Shown one piece after another: positions 1-10,123 of a stretch of 64,000 nt of DNA. The stretch lies in NCBI GenBank assembly GCA_026724425.1, contig JAIUCV010000023.1, positions 868,001 through 932,000 of the forward strand, read 5' to 3'. Each line of letters starts with the position of its first letter. Within the stretch, counting starts at the first letter, position 1. The notes beneath the pieces are model-generated. The model ran no database searches and was not told the DNA's origin. It saw nothing but the letters and a program-made list of their open reading frames with translations. The stretch is from Erythrophleum ivorense (lineage: Eukaryota > Streptophyta > Magnoliopsida > Fabales > Fabaceae). A program made the position numbers and the translations under genes.

Positions 1-330
1 TCAATATTATACTTGTGGAAAACTTGAATGGTAAGAGAAGTTTCAGTATATTTTAATTTTCAAATGGACAAAGTTGGTACTGAGAAAATAGAAATACAAT
101 AGTATTCAATTCAATCACATCAATTATATTTGAACTATCCCCTATTTATATTGATAGAGATACTATTGTGGCTTTCTAATAGCACTAACAAACTAACAAA
201 CTTCCTATTATTTCTAACAACTTTTAACTAACTATTAACCTTATTAATCTCACATAACAAAAGTTATTTGTTAGATTTTATTTCTTACATAAGTTTTTGC
301 ATTGACATGAAAAACAAGCTTTTCTCTTGT
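1..330 (-). repeat. Possible LTR remnant at left edge
   Basis: Read on the minus strand, this stretch has a TATAAATAGGG-like box (plus 139-150 reads cctatttata) followed by an AT-rich transcript-start-like tract. The arrangement resembles plus 59640-59815, which shares a phrase ending ATTCAATTCAATCAC. This suggests the U3/R part of a small LTR. No terminus or target duplication is visible because the window begins here. It could also be plain AT-rich sequence. Confidence 0.25.
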
Positions 331-1624
331 AGATAATGCAAAAGTTTTTGCCAATTCTATATGCATAAAATACATGATAGATCATATATTGACCCAAAAT
401 TCAAAGGAACTCATAATTGTTATATAATGCTAATAGTTGTTGGGCTAGAGTTTGAATTGATAGTGTTGATACAAGTATCTGGGGGACACAGAGGGTGCTG
501 ATAAATCTTGTGTAACCTTTGGTGTTCAAATTTACTATTTTAAGCATGGTAAGGGTTAAGACATTCTAAAAGTTTGGATCCATTAGAATTACCTAAAGTT
601 TTTCCATCTCTTTGGTGTAAAATAAGTTTCTTCACATAAGCGCAGCAATTCCTATTGGCTTCATTTGTCTAACCCTTATGTTTATTTTGCAAAGTTTTAG
701 ACCCATCCTTCTTAAAGTCAAGATCTGCACACTCAATATTCATATTAGGTGACTGACACAAGTGGAGTAATGCTCTTGACTTGTTTATTGTAAAAGTTTT
801 TGTTTGTTCAGCTATTCAGTTTCATATGACTATTGAGAATTCAAAAGTATTACCTCCTTTCTGAATGTCATTTTACTCAACAATAAAGTGTTGTACAAAG
901 GATTATCATATACATTCAAAGCATCAAGAGAGCATGGAACAAGATACAATAGTTTAGAAAGCATGAAGGCAAAAACAACTACTAATTCTTGATCCCCTTT
1001 ACAAAGGCCTATCTTGTGATTGATTGTCACCTAGTAAAATTGTCAAAAATTACAATTTTAATGTAATGAATAAGCACTTGTATTCAATTTACGTTGTAAT
1101 AAAAATTTTAATGTACAAAAGCATATTGATTTCAATAAAATTTCATATTTTAGTATATTTTATTTCAATATTTGTTATTGCAATATTATTGTTTACCTAA
1201 TGAAACATCTTGACTAAACCCTAGTGTTTCAAGTGATGGCATTAGAAAATTCAACAGTGCCTGCATTATGAAATAACATAAATCATAATATAATTCTTTA
1301 TGAATTAGAAGGAGGTGCTTAGTATTAAAAATTTGACTAATCTCACCATTGACATCTAAGTAAAAATAAGATCACTTTCAACTACTTGACGGCTTGCTAA
1401 AAGTGCCAGAGGTGCACTTGCTTTCGAAAGCAGTGTTTGAGGTGTAGTGTTGAAAGTACTTGCTTGCTTTTGATTGCCCTAGAAAACAAAGGCAAGGCAA
1501 CATTAGGACTTATTAATAACTAATCATAAAATAAAGACATGTAGTATGTCTATACCATAGAAGTTATTCTTCTTTTTTTGCTCTTTAGTTTCTTAACCTA
1601 ACTTTTCTCTCACTTCTTCTTCTC
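331..1624. other. Intergenic stretch, no gene recognised
   Basis: AT-rich sequence with frequent stops in all frames. A 66-codon minus-strand open frame at 830-1030 matches nothing I recognise and has no codon or motif support. Nothing else can be supported here. Confidence 0.5.
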
Positions 1625-3335
1625 AATTCCATCCCTCTTCTTGAATCCCTTTGCTTGAGTAATGGATTCTATTAGTGGTGCTATGCTTGCATTGCCATTG
1701 TTGGTTAGACTTCGGTGGCTCGATCGAAGTTCTATCACTTGTTTAGTTAGTTCTAACACACTTTTTTGCACCAATGAGAATGCTTCTGGATAATCAAATG
1801 CCTCGGTTGCTAGTCTAATTATTATAGGACAAAGTTATCTATATCGTTGCATGCTTTCTAACCTTGGATTTGCTTGAACCTCATTTCCCCTGATATCATG
1901 TATAACATTGCTTCATGCTTCTTTTGTCCACCCCTTAATAATATAGTGGTTAAGGAGTTTTTTCACATCCCTCACATCGTAAGCTTTCAAAGAGTGGCAA
2001 CATAATATTCTAATAGTTTCAAACATTTGACAACTACATAAGATTGACTTGCTGCTAAGATCAAACTGAATACTCCATTCACCTTCTTCATTAACCATAT
2101 TGACAACATAGTCAAACAAAGGCTCTTCCTTATTTCTATGTTTTATACTAGTAGCTGCAAATAGGTCCTTGTTCTTGAAACAAGTCAAATATTGGAGTCA
2201 TGTAAATTTAAGAAAGCCATCAGAGTATAGGAGAACTCTATATAATCAATCAAGGCAATTTTTGTCGTGATTCAAACTCGTGCTTCAATTCATTATACCT
2301 TCTATCATCCATAACTCTTTCAAAGTGCTTGAAAAATTGATTAATGTCTAAATCTGGTCTCATACAACTCTTTATAGCAGCATTCAAGCTTTCACTTACC
2401 TATGTGCTTTGTACACCAAGTGTAAAAACTTTTTCATATGACACTACACCTATTTTTTTTTATATTGTAAACCGAAGTCAACTGTGTGTTTTCATTGACA
2501 TTGTAATATGAAAGCATATGGCTATATTTTTACTTGAATTGCATTTCCTCTTCATATTAATACATGTATTTCTTAAAATCAGTCAAAAAATAAGATTCAT
2601 TCTTTATTAAATTTTCTAAATGCTTGATGTCATTTTGCATTAAATGCCAAGTACATAATCCATGATTTGTATCTGGCATCACCTCTCGTATTACTTAAGG
2701 CATGGCTTAATCTTGATCAGTAAAAATAGTTAGAGGCTTTTTTTGTTAGTGTGCCTCCAAGAATGTCTGTAGTAGTCACTTAAATGACTCTATAGTTTCA
2801 TCATATAGTAAAGTCGCACCAAAAATAACCACTTCGTTATAGTGATGGAATCCTGAAAGTAATGCAAGTGGTTTATGATCCTAATTTATACTAAATGTTG
2901 TGTCTATAGAGACCACATCACTAAAATATGCATAGTCAAGTAACATCCTTGCATCAGCCTAAAAAACATTGGTAATCTATTCTTTTGTATCCATTTGATA
3001 AACATGATAAAAAGATAGATTTTTTTTTAATATTGTTCTTGAAAATAACGCAATAGGCATCCAACTTCTCCATACACCATACTTCTTTGTCTTCTCATTC
3101 TCAGGTAATATTTTGCATCTAATTGAGTGTAGCCAAGATTAGCTTTTCCTCTAGCATGCCTATTCATCAACTTAAAATAGGATTTTTGTTGAAGTCCTGA
3201 ATCATTTGCCAAGTCAATTTCATGTGATTGAACCTCGATTACTTTACGCTGTGATGCCAATAAGTAAACCGTTTCTAGAAGATGAAGGGAGTGATTATGT
3301 TCCTTAACAAAGGCATTCATTCTATATTTCCCATC

Positions 3336-6201
3336 TGTGACAACCCTAACTTCTAATCATAGTAATTAAGTTTACACACAGCTAAAAATCATAAACCAAG
3401 GCAAGAATTATTTCAAATAATCAAATTAAGAAAAAGTAAGAAAATTTGAATCTTAATGTTATTAGAATTATTAACCAAATAACCACAATCATTTATGTGC
3501 TTAAGAGAACCAAACCCTTAATTATAAGCCTTTAATTCTATTACCCATTAATTTTAACTCACATGAATCTCTTCCCGGTGTTTCCAAGTCATCTTTTGAT
3601 GTTGCCAAAGGAAAAACCAAGGTTTTTAGGTTAATATAAAAGTTTGAGAACCTTCACACGTGGCCAAATGCTTTTGAGCCACGACCAATTATTCTTAAGT
3701 TCACTTTTTACATCTTCACAAATTTTGCCGCAGTGAGAGGACTCTTGAAGCCTACCTTCCTTACCCCTTACTATTGGCTGCGACCGATTCCCCTTTTCGC
3801 AGCAACTAATTACTCTTTAGGTCACTCCTAGTTTAACCTTTCGACTTTCACTGTGGCAAGTTCCACTTCGCACCACAATGAATTACTCTTTATTACCCTT
3901 CCTGGGCAACTTAGCCTCTTTTCACTGTAGCTCAGCCTATTTTTGGCCTCAACGAAATCCCTCATGTATCTAAAACTCTTAGAATTTCATCCCATACACT
4001 CCAACTCTTCCTTTAAGAATACTCTAGGCTACTCTCTCTCAATTTATGAGACTATAATATCATTTATCTACTTGATTTTCTCAGCTAATCTAACATTACC
4101 CATTTCAACATTTAAGCATTGATTCCTACTCATCAATCTATCATATATCAGCAAATACCATGTCGTATTAATAAACAACCAGATTCATAAACATCCAACC
4201 AAATCATTCAAACAGGAATCCCCATAAGGTGCCATGCATTACCAATCTAAATCATCATTTAAGTTAATACATGATTACATTTCCAAATAGTAAACCAAAT
4301 CATAGGATCCATAAGGTTCCATATCAGAGGTTGTAAATTCATACATCAGATTCTAGAATGTATAAGGCCTAGGTCCCTAATAGGTACATCATAAGTTATC
4401 AAATACAAAACTCCTACACTTGACAATATGATTACATAATGATGCTATATAAATGAATAACAAAATTTGCATCTATCCTAAGTTAGGTCAATCCAAGTGC
4501 AGCTTTCCCACACATTGTTTCAGCTCATAAATGCTCATCCACTTGCTTACCCTTATTTTTATTAGAGGATCCTTCACCTGAAATAGTTAGCTCATGAAAT
4601 GAGGTGAAATGCAAATCTCAGTAACTAAAGGTAAGTTTCATTCATATATTCTAATTTAATTAACATATATGCATGAATTAAAATAAGTATCAAAATTATA
4701 TTAGTCATATCAGTAAATGAAACAGTTAGGCTACTATAATTATCATCCCATATTAGCAATCACATTTCCATATGTTAAAAGCCAATAACATTGGGAGGGG
4801 CCTATTCACGGCACCCACTCTCCAATGAACACAACTAGAGCTCAGTGCATTTGGGGTCTGATCACAACCTGGTACTCAATCGAAACACATGCATGGGTGG
4901 CAACCACACCACAGCTTTACCATAGACCCACAAGGTCCAAATACAATACAACAGATAGCCAATCAATTCATTTAACATTTCAAATCTTTCATGTGCATCA
5001 AATATAAAACTAAAGCAAATATATGCATGGAATTATATAATCTCCGGTTACCTCATTTGTACCTAATTTGGGAAGCTAACAAGAATACTAAAATCCTTCT
5101 ATAATCATAATATCAAAAAATTACCACTCTAAGTCAATCCATTACCATCCCTATTCATCAATTATGGCATTACCCTAATAATTAAAGAATTAATCCACCA
5201 ATAATTGCTTAAGGGACACTTACCCAACCACTAAGAGACTCAATTTCGGATTTTGCCTTCCCTAAACCAAAAATTTCAAAATATCACCCTATATTATGGA
5301 TATTTTGGCATAGAAATAGAGCCCATATCATAAGTCAGCTAATAGGGTTTCTAACTAGCAAAGAAAGCATCAAAATGAGGGGTTATACTTACCTAACAAC
5401 ACCCCTATCCTTAACCTCCAAAATTTCATCATGAAAACACCAAATAGCAAGTTTCAGATTTTGGGTGTGGGTGGAATGCTCTAAACAAAACATTAATTGG
5501 GTCAAAACGAAAAGAAAGAGAAGAGGATTAAGTTATACAACAACTATCTTAACTGATTTTGAGCCTATAAGTGAGAAATGGTGAAAATGTGTCAAGAACC
5601 TTAACCTCCACCTTAAACCTCCGAAATTTGCCTTATGTGTCTTATGGTTCTACATAAAGGGTTCGCCAAACTGATTTTAGGGTTTTAAATTAGGTCCTAC
5701 ATGGGTTATGGGTTGACGCATCAGCCTAAGGACCTATTGGGCTCATACTAGTTTTTGGGCTAAGGTTTTTAATTTGTTGGATCAACTACAAGAGTTTAGA
5801 TTTTTAGTTGAGTTGGGCCAAATTTCAAGAGTCCATTTGGTTTAGGTCTGCATAAGAGATGTTAAGCCAATTATAAGAGTTCTTGTAAATTGAGTCTTGG
5901 GCCTCTAACTCCTTAAACCAAGTTGAGCCATTGCTAAGTGGTATCTCTTAGGCCAAGCCTCACAATAGGAGGTTGAGTCTGCACCTAAAATCATTGGGCT
6001 TTCATTGGTCTTTGTCCATAATCTACTTAAATAAATTATGGGCCTAAATGAAGCTTCTATCCTAATTGAATCTTGAATCCCTATTAATAATTTATTTCTC
6101 TATAAATTTTCATTCACATAGTTGCTCGATTATTCCATAATCATTCGTCTTAATTAGTCTAAATCCATAATTAATACCTTAATTAATTTCGGGGTATTAC
6201 A
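3336..6201 (-). mobile_element. Solo LTR G1, Ty3/gypsy-like, with 5-bp TSD CCATC
   Basis: The element starts TGTGACAACC and ends GGGGTATTACA on the plus strand, so it has TG...CA termini. It is flanked by CCATC at 3331-3335 and 6202-6206. Its 2,866 bp contain no coding capacity. The minus strand is taken as sense because it begins TGTAATACCCC, the usual start of long plant gypsy LTRs; the orientation is an inference. It is homologous along its length to 61043-64000 (same orientation) and to 28298-31640 (opposite orientation). Internal sequence has alternating gggcc-rich and AT-rich stretches. A non-LTR origin is unlikely given the termini and TSD. Confidence 0.88.
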
Positions 6202-6476
6202 CCATCTACACACATAACATACATTTTTGCTTTACAATTAATCCTTGTCTTAGGTCAAGGTTTGGTGGTCATAGAGTCCCTTTTATCTTTTTTTTGCAAA
6301 CTCTCTTTACAACAAACGTATCTGACTAAAACTATGGAGTCATCTTTCTTACTCTTAGTTTTGTTATATTTCTTCACTCCAAATCCAATTCTTTTGACAT
6401 AAACAACTCAAAAGTTCCATGTTTCCTCTAAATTGTCAAATTCTAACCCTAGTCTCGAGGTTAGATCAATCTCCAT
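6202..6476 (-). pseudogene. 5' exon part of the FAR1-like pseudogene
   Basis: The minus strand from the ATG at 6476 reads as a FAR1 DNA-binding domain: LGLEFDNLEETWNF, then YVKRIGFGVKKYNKTKSKKD, then VRYVCCKESLQKK, KRDSMTTKP, a stop, PKTRINCKAKMYV and finally VDG. The last codon, GGG, is completed at 3335 beyond the LTR. Cys residues of the family zinc site are present, but at least two stop codons and small gaps interrupt it. This segment proves that the LTR sits inside the coding exon. The start codon choice is tentative. Confidence 0.8.
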
Positions 6477-6800
6477 ATTTTGGTCCCTAAAAATAAACAA
6501 ATCTTATAATAAGAACTTATTATAACATAATCAAATTTCAAATTCTTCATAAAATACCACATGATTTATAAGAATGATATTATTGGTAATCTTGTCATAT
6601 ATATATATTTGTTTCTTTATAAAAGTTTTGATTTTTCAAGAAACCTTGATACAATATATAATCATTTATTAACAAGTGGAAAGAAAAAAAAACTCAAATC
6701 CAAAACAATCAAATATCATATGAATGGCAATCGAAAACAATATATATATATATATTGCTTATGGCGTTCAATAACAACTCAGAGAAAAAAATCATCGCTT

Positions 6801-7164
6801 ACTAAGGTGCTAATGAAAACAATATAATGAGAACTCTAACAAGAAAAATGGTTGATTATTTAGTTCATTAAAAATTTCACTTTGGAGCTAAGGTTTTCCT
6901 TGTGCAAAACGGACTTCTTATCACGCCACTAATGACTAGAATGCAGGAAGATGAAAGCAAGATGTTTGTGCAGTATAATGTGACTTAAAACTAAGGTACT
7001 AATGAAAACAAAACAATGAGAACTCTAACAAGGAAAATGGTTGATTTCGAAGCTCAAAAAAATCCCACCTTGGAACTAAGGTTTTTTGTGTGCAATTTCC
7101 TAACACTAATGAAGAATGCAAGAGGATGAAAGAAGAGAATAGAACGCGCATTATCATGGTGACT
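6801..7164. repeat. Diverged tandem duplication, unit about 189 bp
   Basis: Copy 1 begins ACTAAGGTGCTAATGAAAAC at 6801, copy 2 begins ACTAAGGTACTAATGAAAAC at 6990, and both end in a GTGACT-like motif near 6985 and 7164. The copies share AATGAGAACTCTAACAA and TGGTTGATT but differ by many substitutions and short indels. No function is evident; the tract lies upstream of the FAR1-like pseudogene. Confidence 0.65.
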
Positions 7165-7379
7165 GATGCAAGAATTTAATGGCATTCAAAACATAAGGCT
7201 GAGATCGCGCAAAATGAATGGCCTAGATGATCTGTAGCATTGTTAAATGAGATGACTCAAAATACAGCATTTCATTTAATGAAACGGTGCGTTTTGAGTT
7301 TGTTCAAACATGGATAGAATGGCATTGTTATGATGCTGCGCAGGCCCTGCACACCATTTTGGCTTCGTAGAGGATCTGA

Positions 7380-7665
7380 ACGTAGAAGTAGAAATATCCC
7401 ACTTGAAAGCGATCAATGAAGAACTTGGTGCATCCCGATTGAGCTATACTTAAAGGAGGGGTGCCTATTCGACAATATAGAACAGACAAGAAACATAGTA
7501 AAGCACGCGACCCGATTCACTATGATCAACGGCGCACTATATTATAGATCCAGAGAGGTCCTCTACTGAAATGCATAACCCCGTCGGAGACGTACACAAG
7601 GGAGACCGTGCCCTAGGGAACTTGCTTCTCCTACGGTTTGACCATGGAGTTTCTTTGCCTTGAAA
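7380..7665 (+). pseudogene. Ty3/gypsy pol fragment (RNase H to integrase linker)
   Basis: One plus-strand frame at about 7424-7560 reads TWCIPIELYLKEGCLF, then NIVKHATRFTMINGALYYRS. This matches the linker between RNase H and the integrase zinc region in plant gypsy elements, where a W..PI..YLK.G motif is followed by an ARKIRR.A.RYT..DG.LY.R motif. The expected integrase HHCC region breaks down after 7560, and by about 7670 the sequence has changed into a PWWP-protein tail. It is only a scrap of a retroelement, with no LTR recognised nearby. Confidence 0.6.
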
Positions 7666-7675
7666 AGATGATTTA

Positions 7676-8199
7676 TTGGCAACATTTTGTCGATTTGGTC
7701 CCTTGAAGGTATCCGAAACACAGATGTTGAGATATGGTCGTGCTCAGATTGTTTTCGTAAGAAGTGCAGATGCAGGGGAAGCATTTCGTAATACAGAGCA
7801 GAGCAAACCGTTCGGGGCAACCCTTATTGATTGCAATCTCCGTCATCATCTTGCAACCATTGCACAAGAAGTGCAGATGCAGGGGAAGCATTTCGTAATA
7901 TAGAGCAGAACAAACCGTTCGGGCTAACCCTTATTGATTGCAATCTCCGTCATCATTTTGCAACCATTGCACCAATAGGGCAATGTATGACAACTGCGGG
8001 ACTTTCAGGGTCCAAGTCACTGCATTGTGAGAGGCCTTCATTTGACTTCATTAGGCAGAATTTGCAGATGATGGCATCAACTCTTGAGAAGTCAAGGGAT
8101 AATATTTTGCTACAGATGAGAGACAAACTGAAGGGGGAAATGAAAAAGCTTCTGAAAAAGGTGAACTCTATGGCCAGCTCTTTCTCTATGAAAGTTTAA
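7676..8199 (+). pseudogene. C-terminal fragment of a plant PWWP-domain protein, frameshifted
   Basis: The frame opening near 7676 reads FCRFGPLKVSETQML, then GRAQIVFVRSADAGEAF and KPFG. This resembles the RRM-like module that follows the PWWP domain in large plant PWWP (PDP-type) chromatin proteins. After the duplication the second frame continues to a C-terminal helix (FIRQNLQMMASTLEK, then MRDKLKGEMKKLLKKV) and a stop at 8199, which fits the end of that family. The PWWP domain itself is absent. A 107-bp tandem duplication (7761-7867 and 7868-7974) is not a multiple of three and shifts the frame. The family call is from remembered sequence pattern, not a search. Confidence 0.65.
7761..7974 (+). 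repeat. 107-bp tandem duplication inside the PWWP fragment
   Basis: The two copies begin GAAGTGCAGATGCAGGGGAA at 7761 and 7868 and run through TTGCAACCATTGCAC. They differ at only a few positions (acagagcagagc versus atagagcagaac; ggggcaac versus gggctaac; catcttg versus cattttg), so the duplication is fairly recent compared with the decay of its neighbours. Confidence 0.9.
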
Positions 8200-9950
8200 A
8201 TATTAGATTTGAATCTCGAGTTTAAATTGATCATCATTGGAGTTACTGCAAGAGTATTTTATGGGATGTTCTTTTTTGGGGTTGTCAGCCATTGCATTTG
8301 TGGCCTTCTTCCGTGATCTTTGCACGCATTATGTCATTTTTCGGTGTCAGGACACAGGCCAAAACAACAAGATGTCGACACTAATACTAGGATGTCATGT
8401 TTCTGTTCTATACACACATTCTTAGTGGTGGGGTAGCATTTTCATGCTTTACTTTTTTGCCTCCATTGGAGGCACAAGTCTTTGGGAGAAGGAAATGAAA
8501 AAATGAGCAAATTAAAAATGGAAATTTTGACATCTTGTTCAGTTAAGTTTCAGAAGATTGAGGTTGATACCACTTGTACTTATAAGTTTATTGGCGACAT
8601 TTCATACGCTAAACCAGTATGGTTGTATCGAGTTAAGTGGTGATAGAGCAAGTTACAACTGAGTGTTTGAAAACCAAACCGCTTTGGATTATCCAACCCA
8701 ATCTCAAACTTCGATTAGATCATTCATACTAGTTTAAATCAGTTGCCTAGTCATAGGTTCTGTTGCTGTAGTTTTTTCTCTACAAAATCCGAACTAGACA
8801 AATTTTAGAAGTTAAATATTGAAGAATTATAGGGACTTTAACATTCTGGTTGTTGTCATCTTTAGATATTTGAACTTAATCCATGGAAGTAACGAAACTC
8901 CTTTGGATGCCCCTGCGAAATGTCTATTATATTTGGGGGAAAAAAACATTAGTGCAAATGTAATATATCAATAATCTAGATATGAAAAATAGACGCTAAA
9001 TAGAACACTATTGAGTCGGAGAAACGCCCTTATTTTCATCTAAAAGGGAAAATGATAAATTAACCACGTGTTGACACTTTTAGGGAACATATTGCATATA
9101 TTGCTTCCTGGTACACCTTTTCACTTCTATAAAATTTTACTTCGCAGGTATCTTTTACTAGTGTCACTCGCAGAATTTACGAAAAGTATATTGATTATGG
9201 AACGAGTTGCACGTATTGCTGGTTTTAAATTAAAAACACCCCTAGAGATGATATAACCAGCCAGCGAAAAAGAACGAAACTTCCATAGTGTCTGAGAAAT
9301 AATTAAGAAGGAAAGAAATTATGTCCGTTAACACTTCACTCACCAAAGAATCATGTAGAGAAGAACTCTGGATCCGCATGGCCTACCATGAATAATCAGA
9401 AAGGATTACTTGTGTTATAACTAATAATTTAAAGATTGGATAAGTCATTAAACATGTAGATAAAAAACAATTCATAATTCAAATAGTTTAATCATAATTC
9501 AATCAAGATCAAACCTTTTTAAAATATATATTAAAAAATATAAATATATATAATATTTTATAATTAAATTAATACATTGATTATAAAATAATATTTAAAA
9601 TAAATATAAATATAAATATTTATAAAATATAAAAATTAATTAAAATACTTTACATATGACAATAAATTTATATAAAATATATTAAATAAATATCATTTAT
9701 ATAAGTATCATAAATTTTATTAAGATTAAAAAAATTAAAAACTAATTTTTCATTAATTCAGTATCAAATCACTCAATTTTTGTTGATTTTTATGATTTTT
9801 AACTAATTCAATTAATTTTTGTCCAAACACTTGTTAACCAAATCAAAACTACAGTCATTTTACCATTTTTTCAATTCAACCAACTAGTCTGACTTAATTT
9901 CCAAAACCATGGTTATAATGAATTATTATCATTCAGACCAAAAGTTAAAA
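8200..9950. other. Non-coding stretch downstream of the PWWP fragment and of MFAP1
   Basis: No coding frame is supported. The first few hundred bases may be old 3' untranslated sequence of the PWWP fragment. 9480-9780 is extremely AT-rich. 9950-9990 holds an A-rich run and AATAC repeats, near where the minus-strand MFAP1 transcript would end. Confidence 0.5.
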
Positions 9951-10123
9951 AAAAAAAAAAAACAATACAATACAATACAATACAGTACGGAACATAACTG
10001 AACAAAAACAAATCTACTATTATTGGAATCAAGAGAAAATACTAGCACGGGTGGCATAGTTGCTCCATTGTTAGTCTAATACAATTTAAAGCAAATATTG
10101 ATACATATTTCTCCGCTACAAAT

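Larger units (their letters stand above)
1625..6476 (-). pseudogene. FAR1-RELATED SEQUENCE-like (MULE-derived) pseudogene, split by a solo LTR
   Basis: Intact relatives are transposase-derived nuclear DNA-binding proteins (FHY3/FAR1/FRS family). On the minus strand the family's domain order is visible. A FAR1-type zinc region lies at 6476-6202, continuing at 3335-3027 (VDGKYRMNAF, then VKEHNHSLHL). A MULE transposase core follows at about 3000-2700 (YFSDVVSIDTTF, VIFGATLLYDETIESFK, TIFTDQD). A SWIM zinc finger lies near 2120-1970 (CSCQMFETIRILCCH), and a helical tail runs to about 1625. In-frame stops interrupt it at several points, for example in place of a Trp codon after ESFK and after TDQD, so no full protein can be made. 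The solo LTR at 3336-6201 cuts the coding sequence between two adjacent codons' worth of sequence, and the frame resumes on the other side. Whether this descends from a domesticated FRS gene or from a mobile MULE cannot be told; no terminal inverted repeats were found. Confidence 0.85.

Noticed and set aside
4825..5007. 60-codon frame in LTR G1
   Set aside because: Not preserved in the matching part of G2 (near 62670-62850) as a convincing frame; chance.
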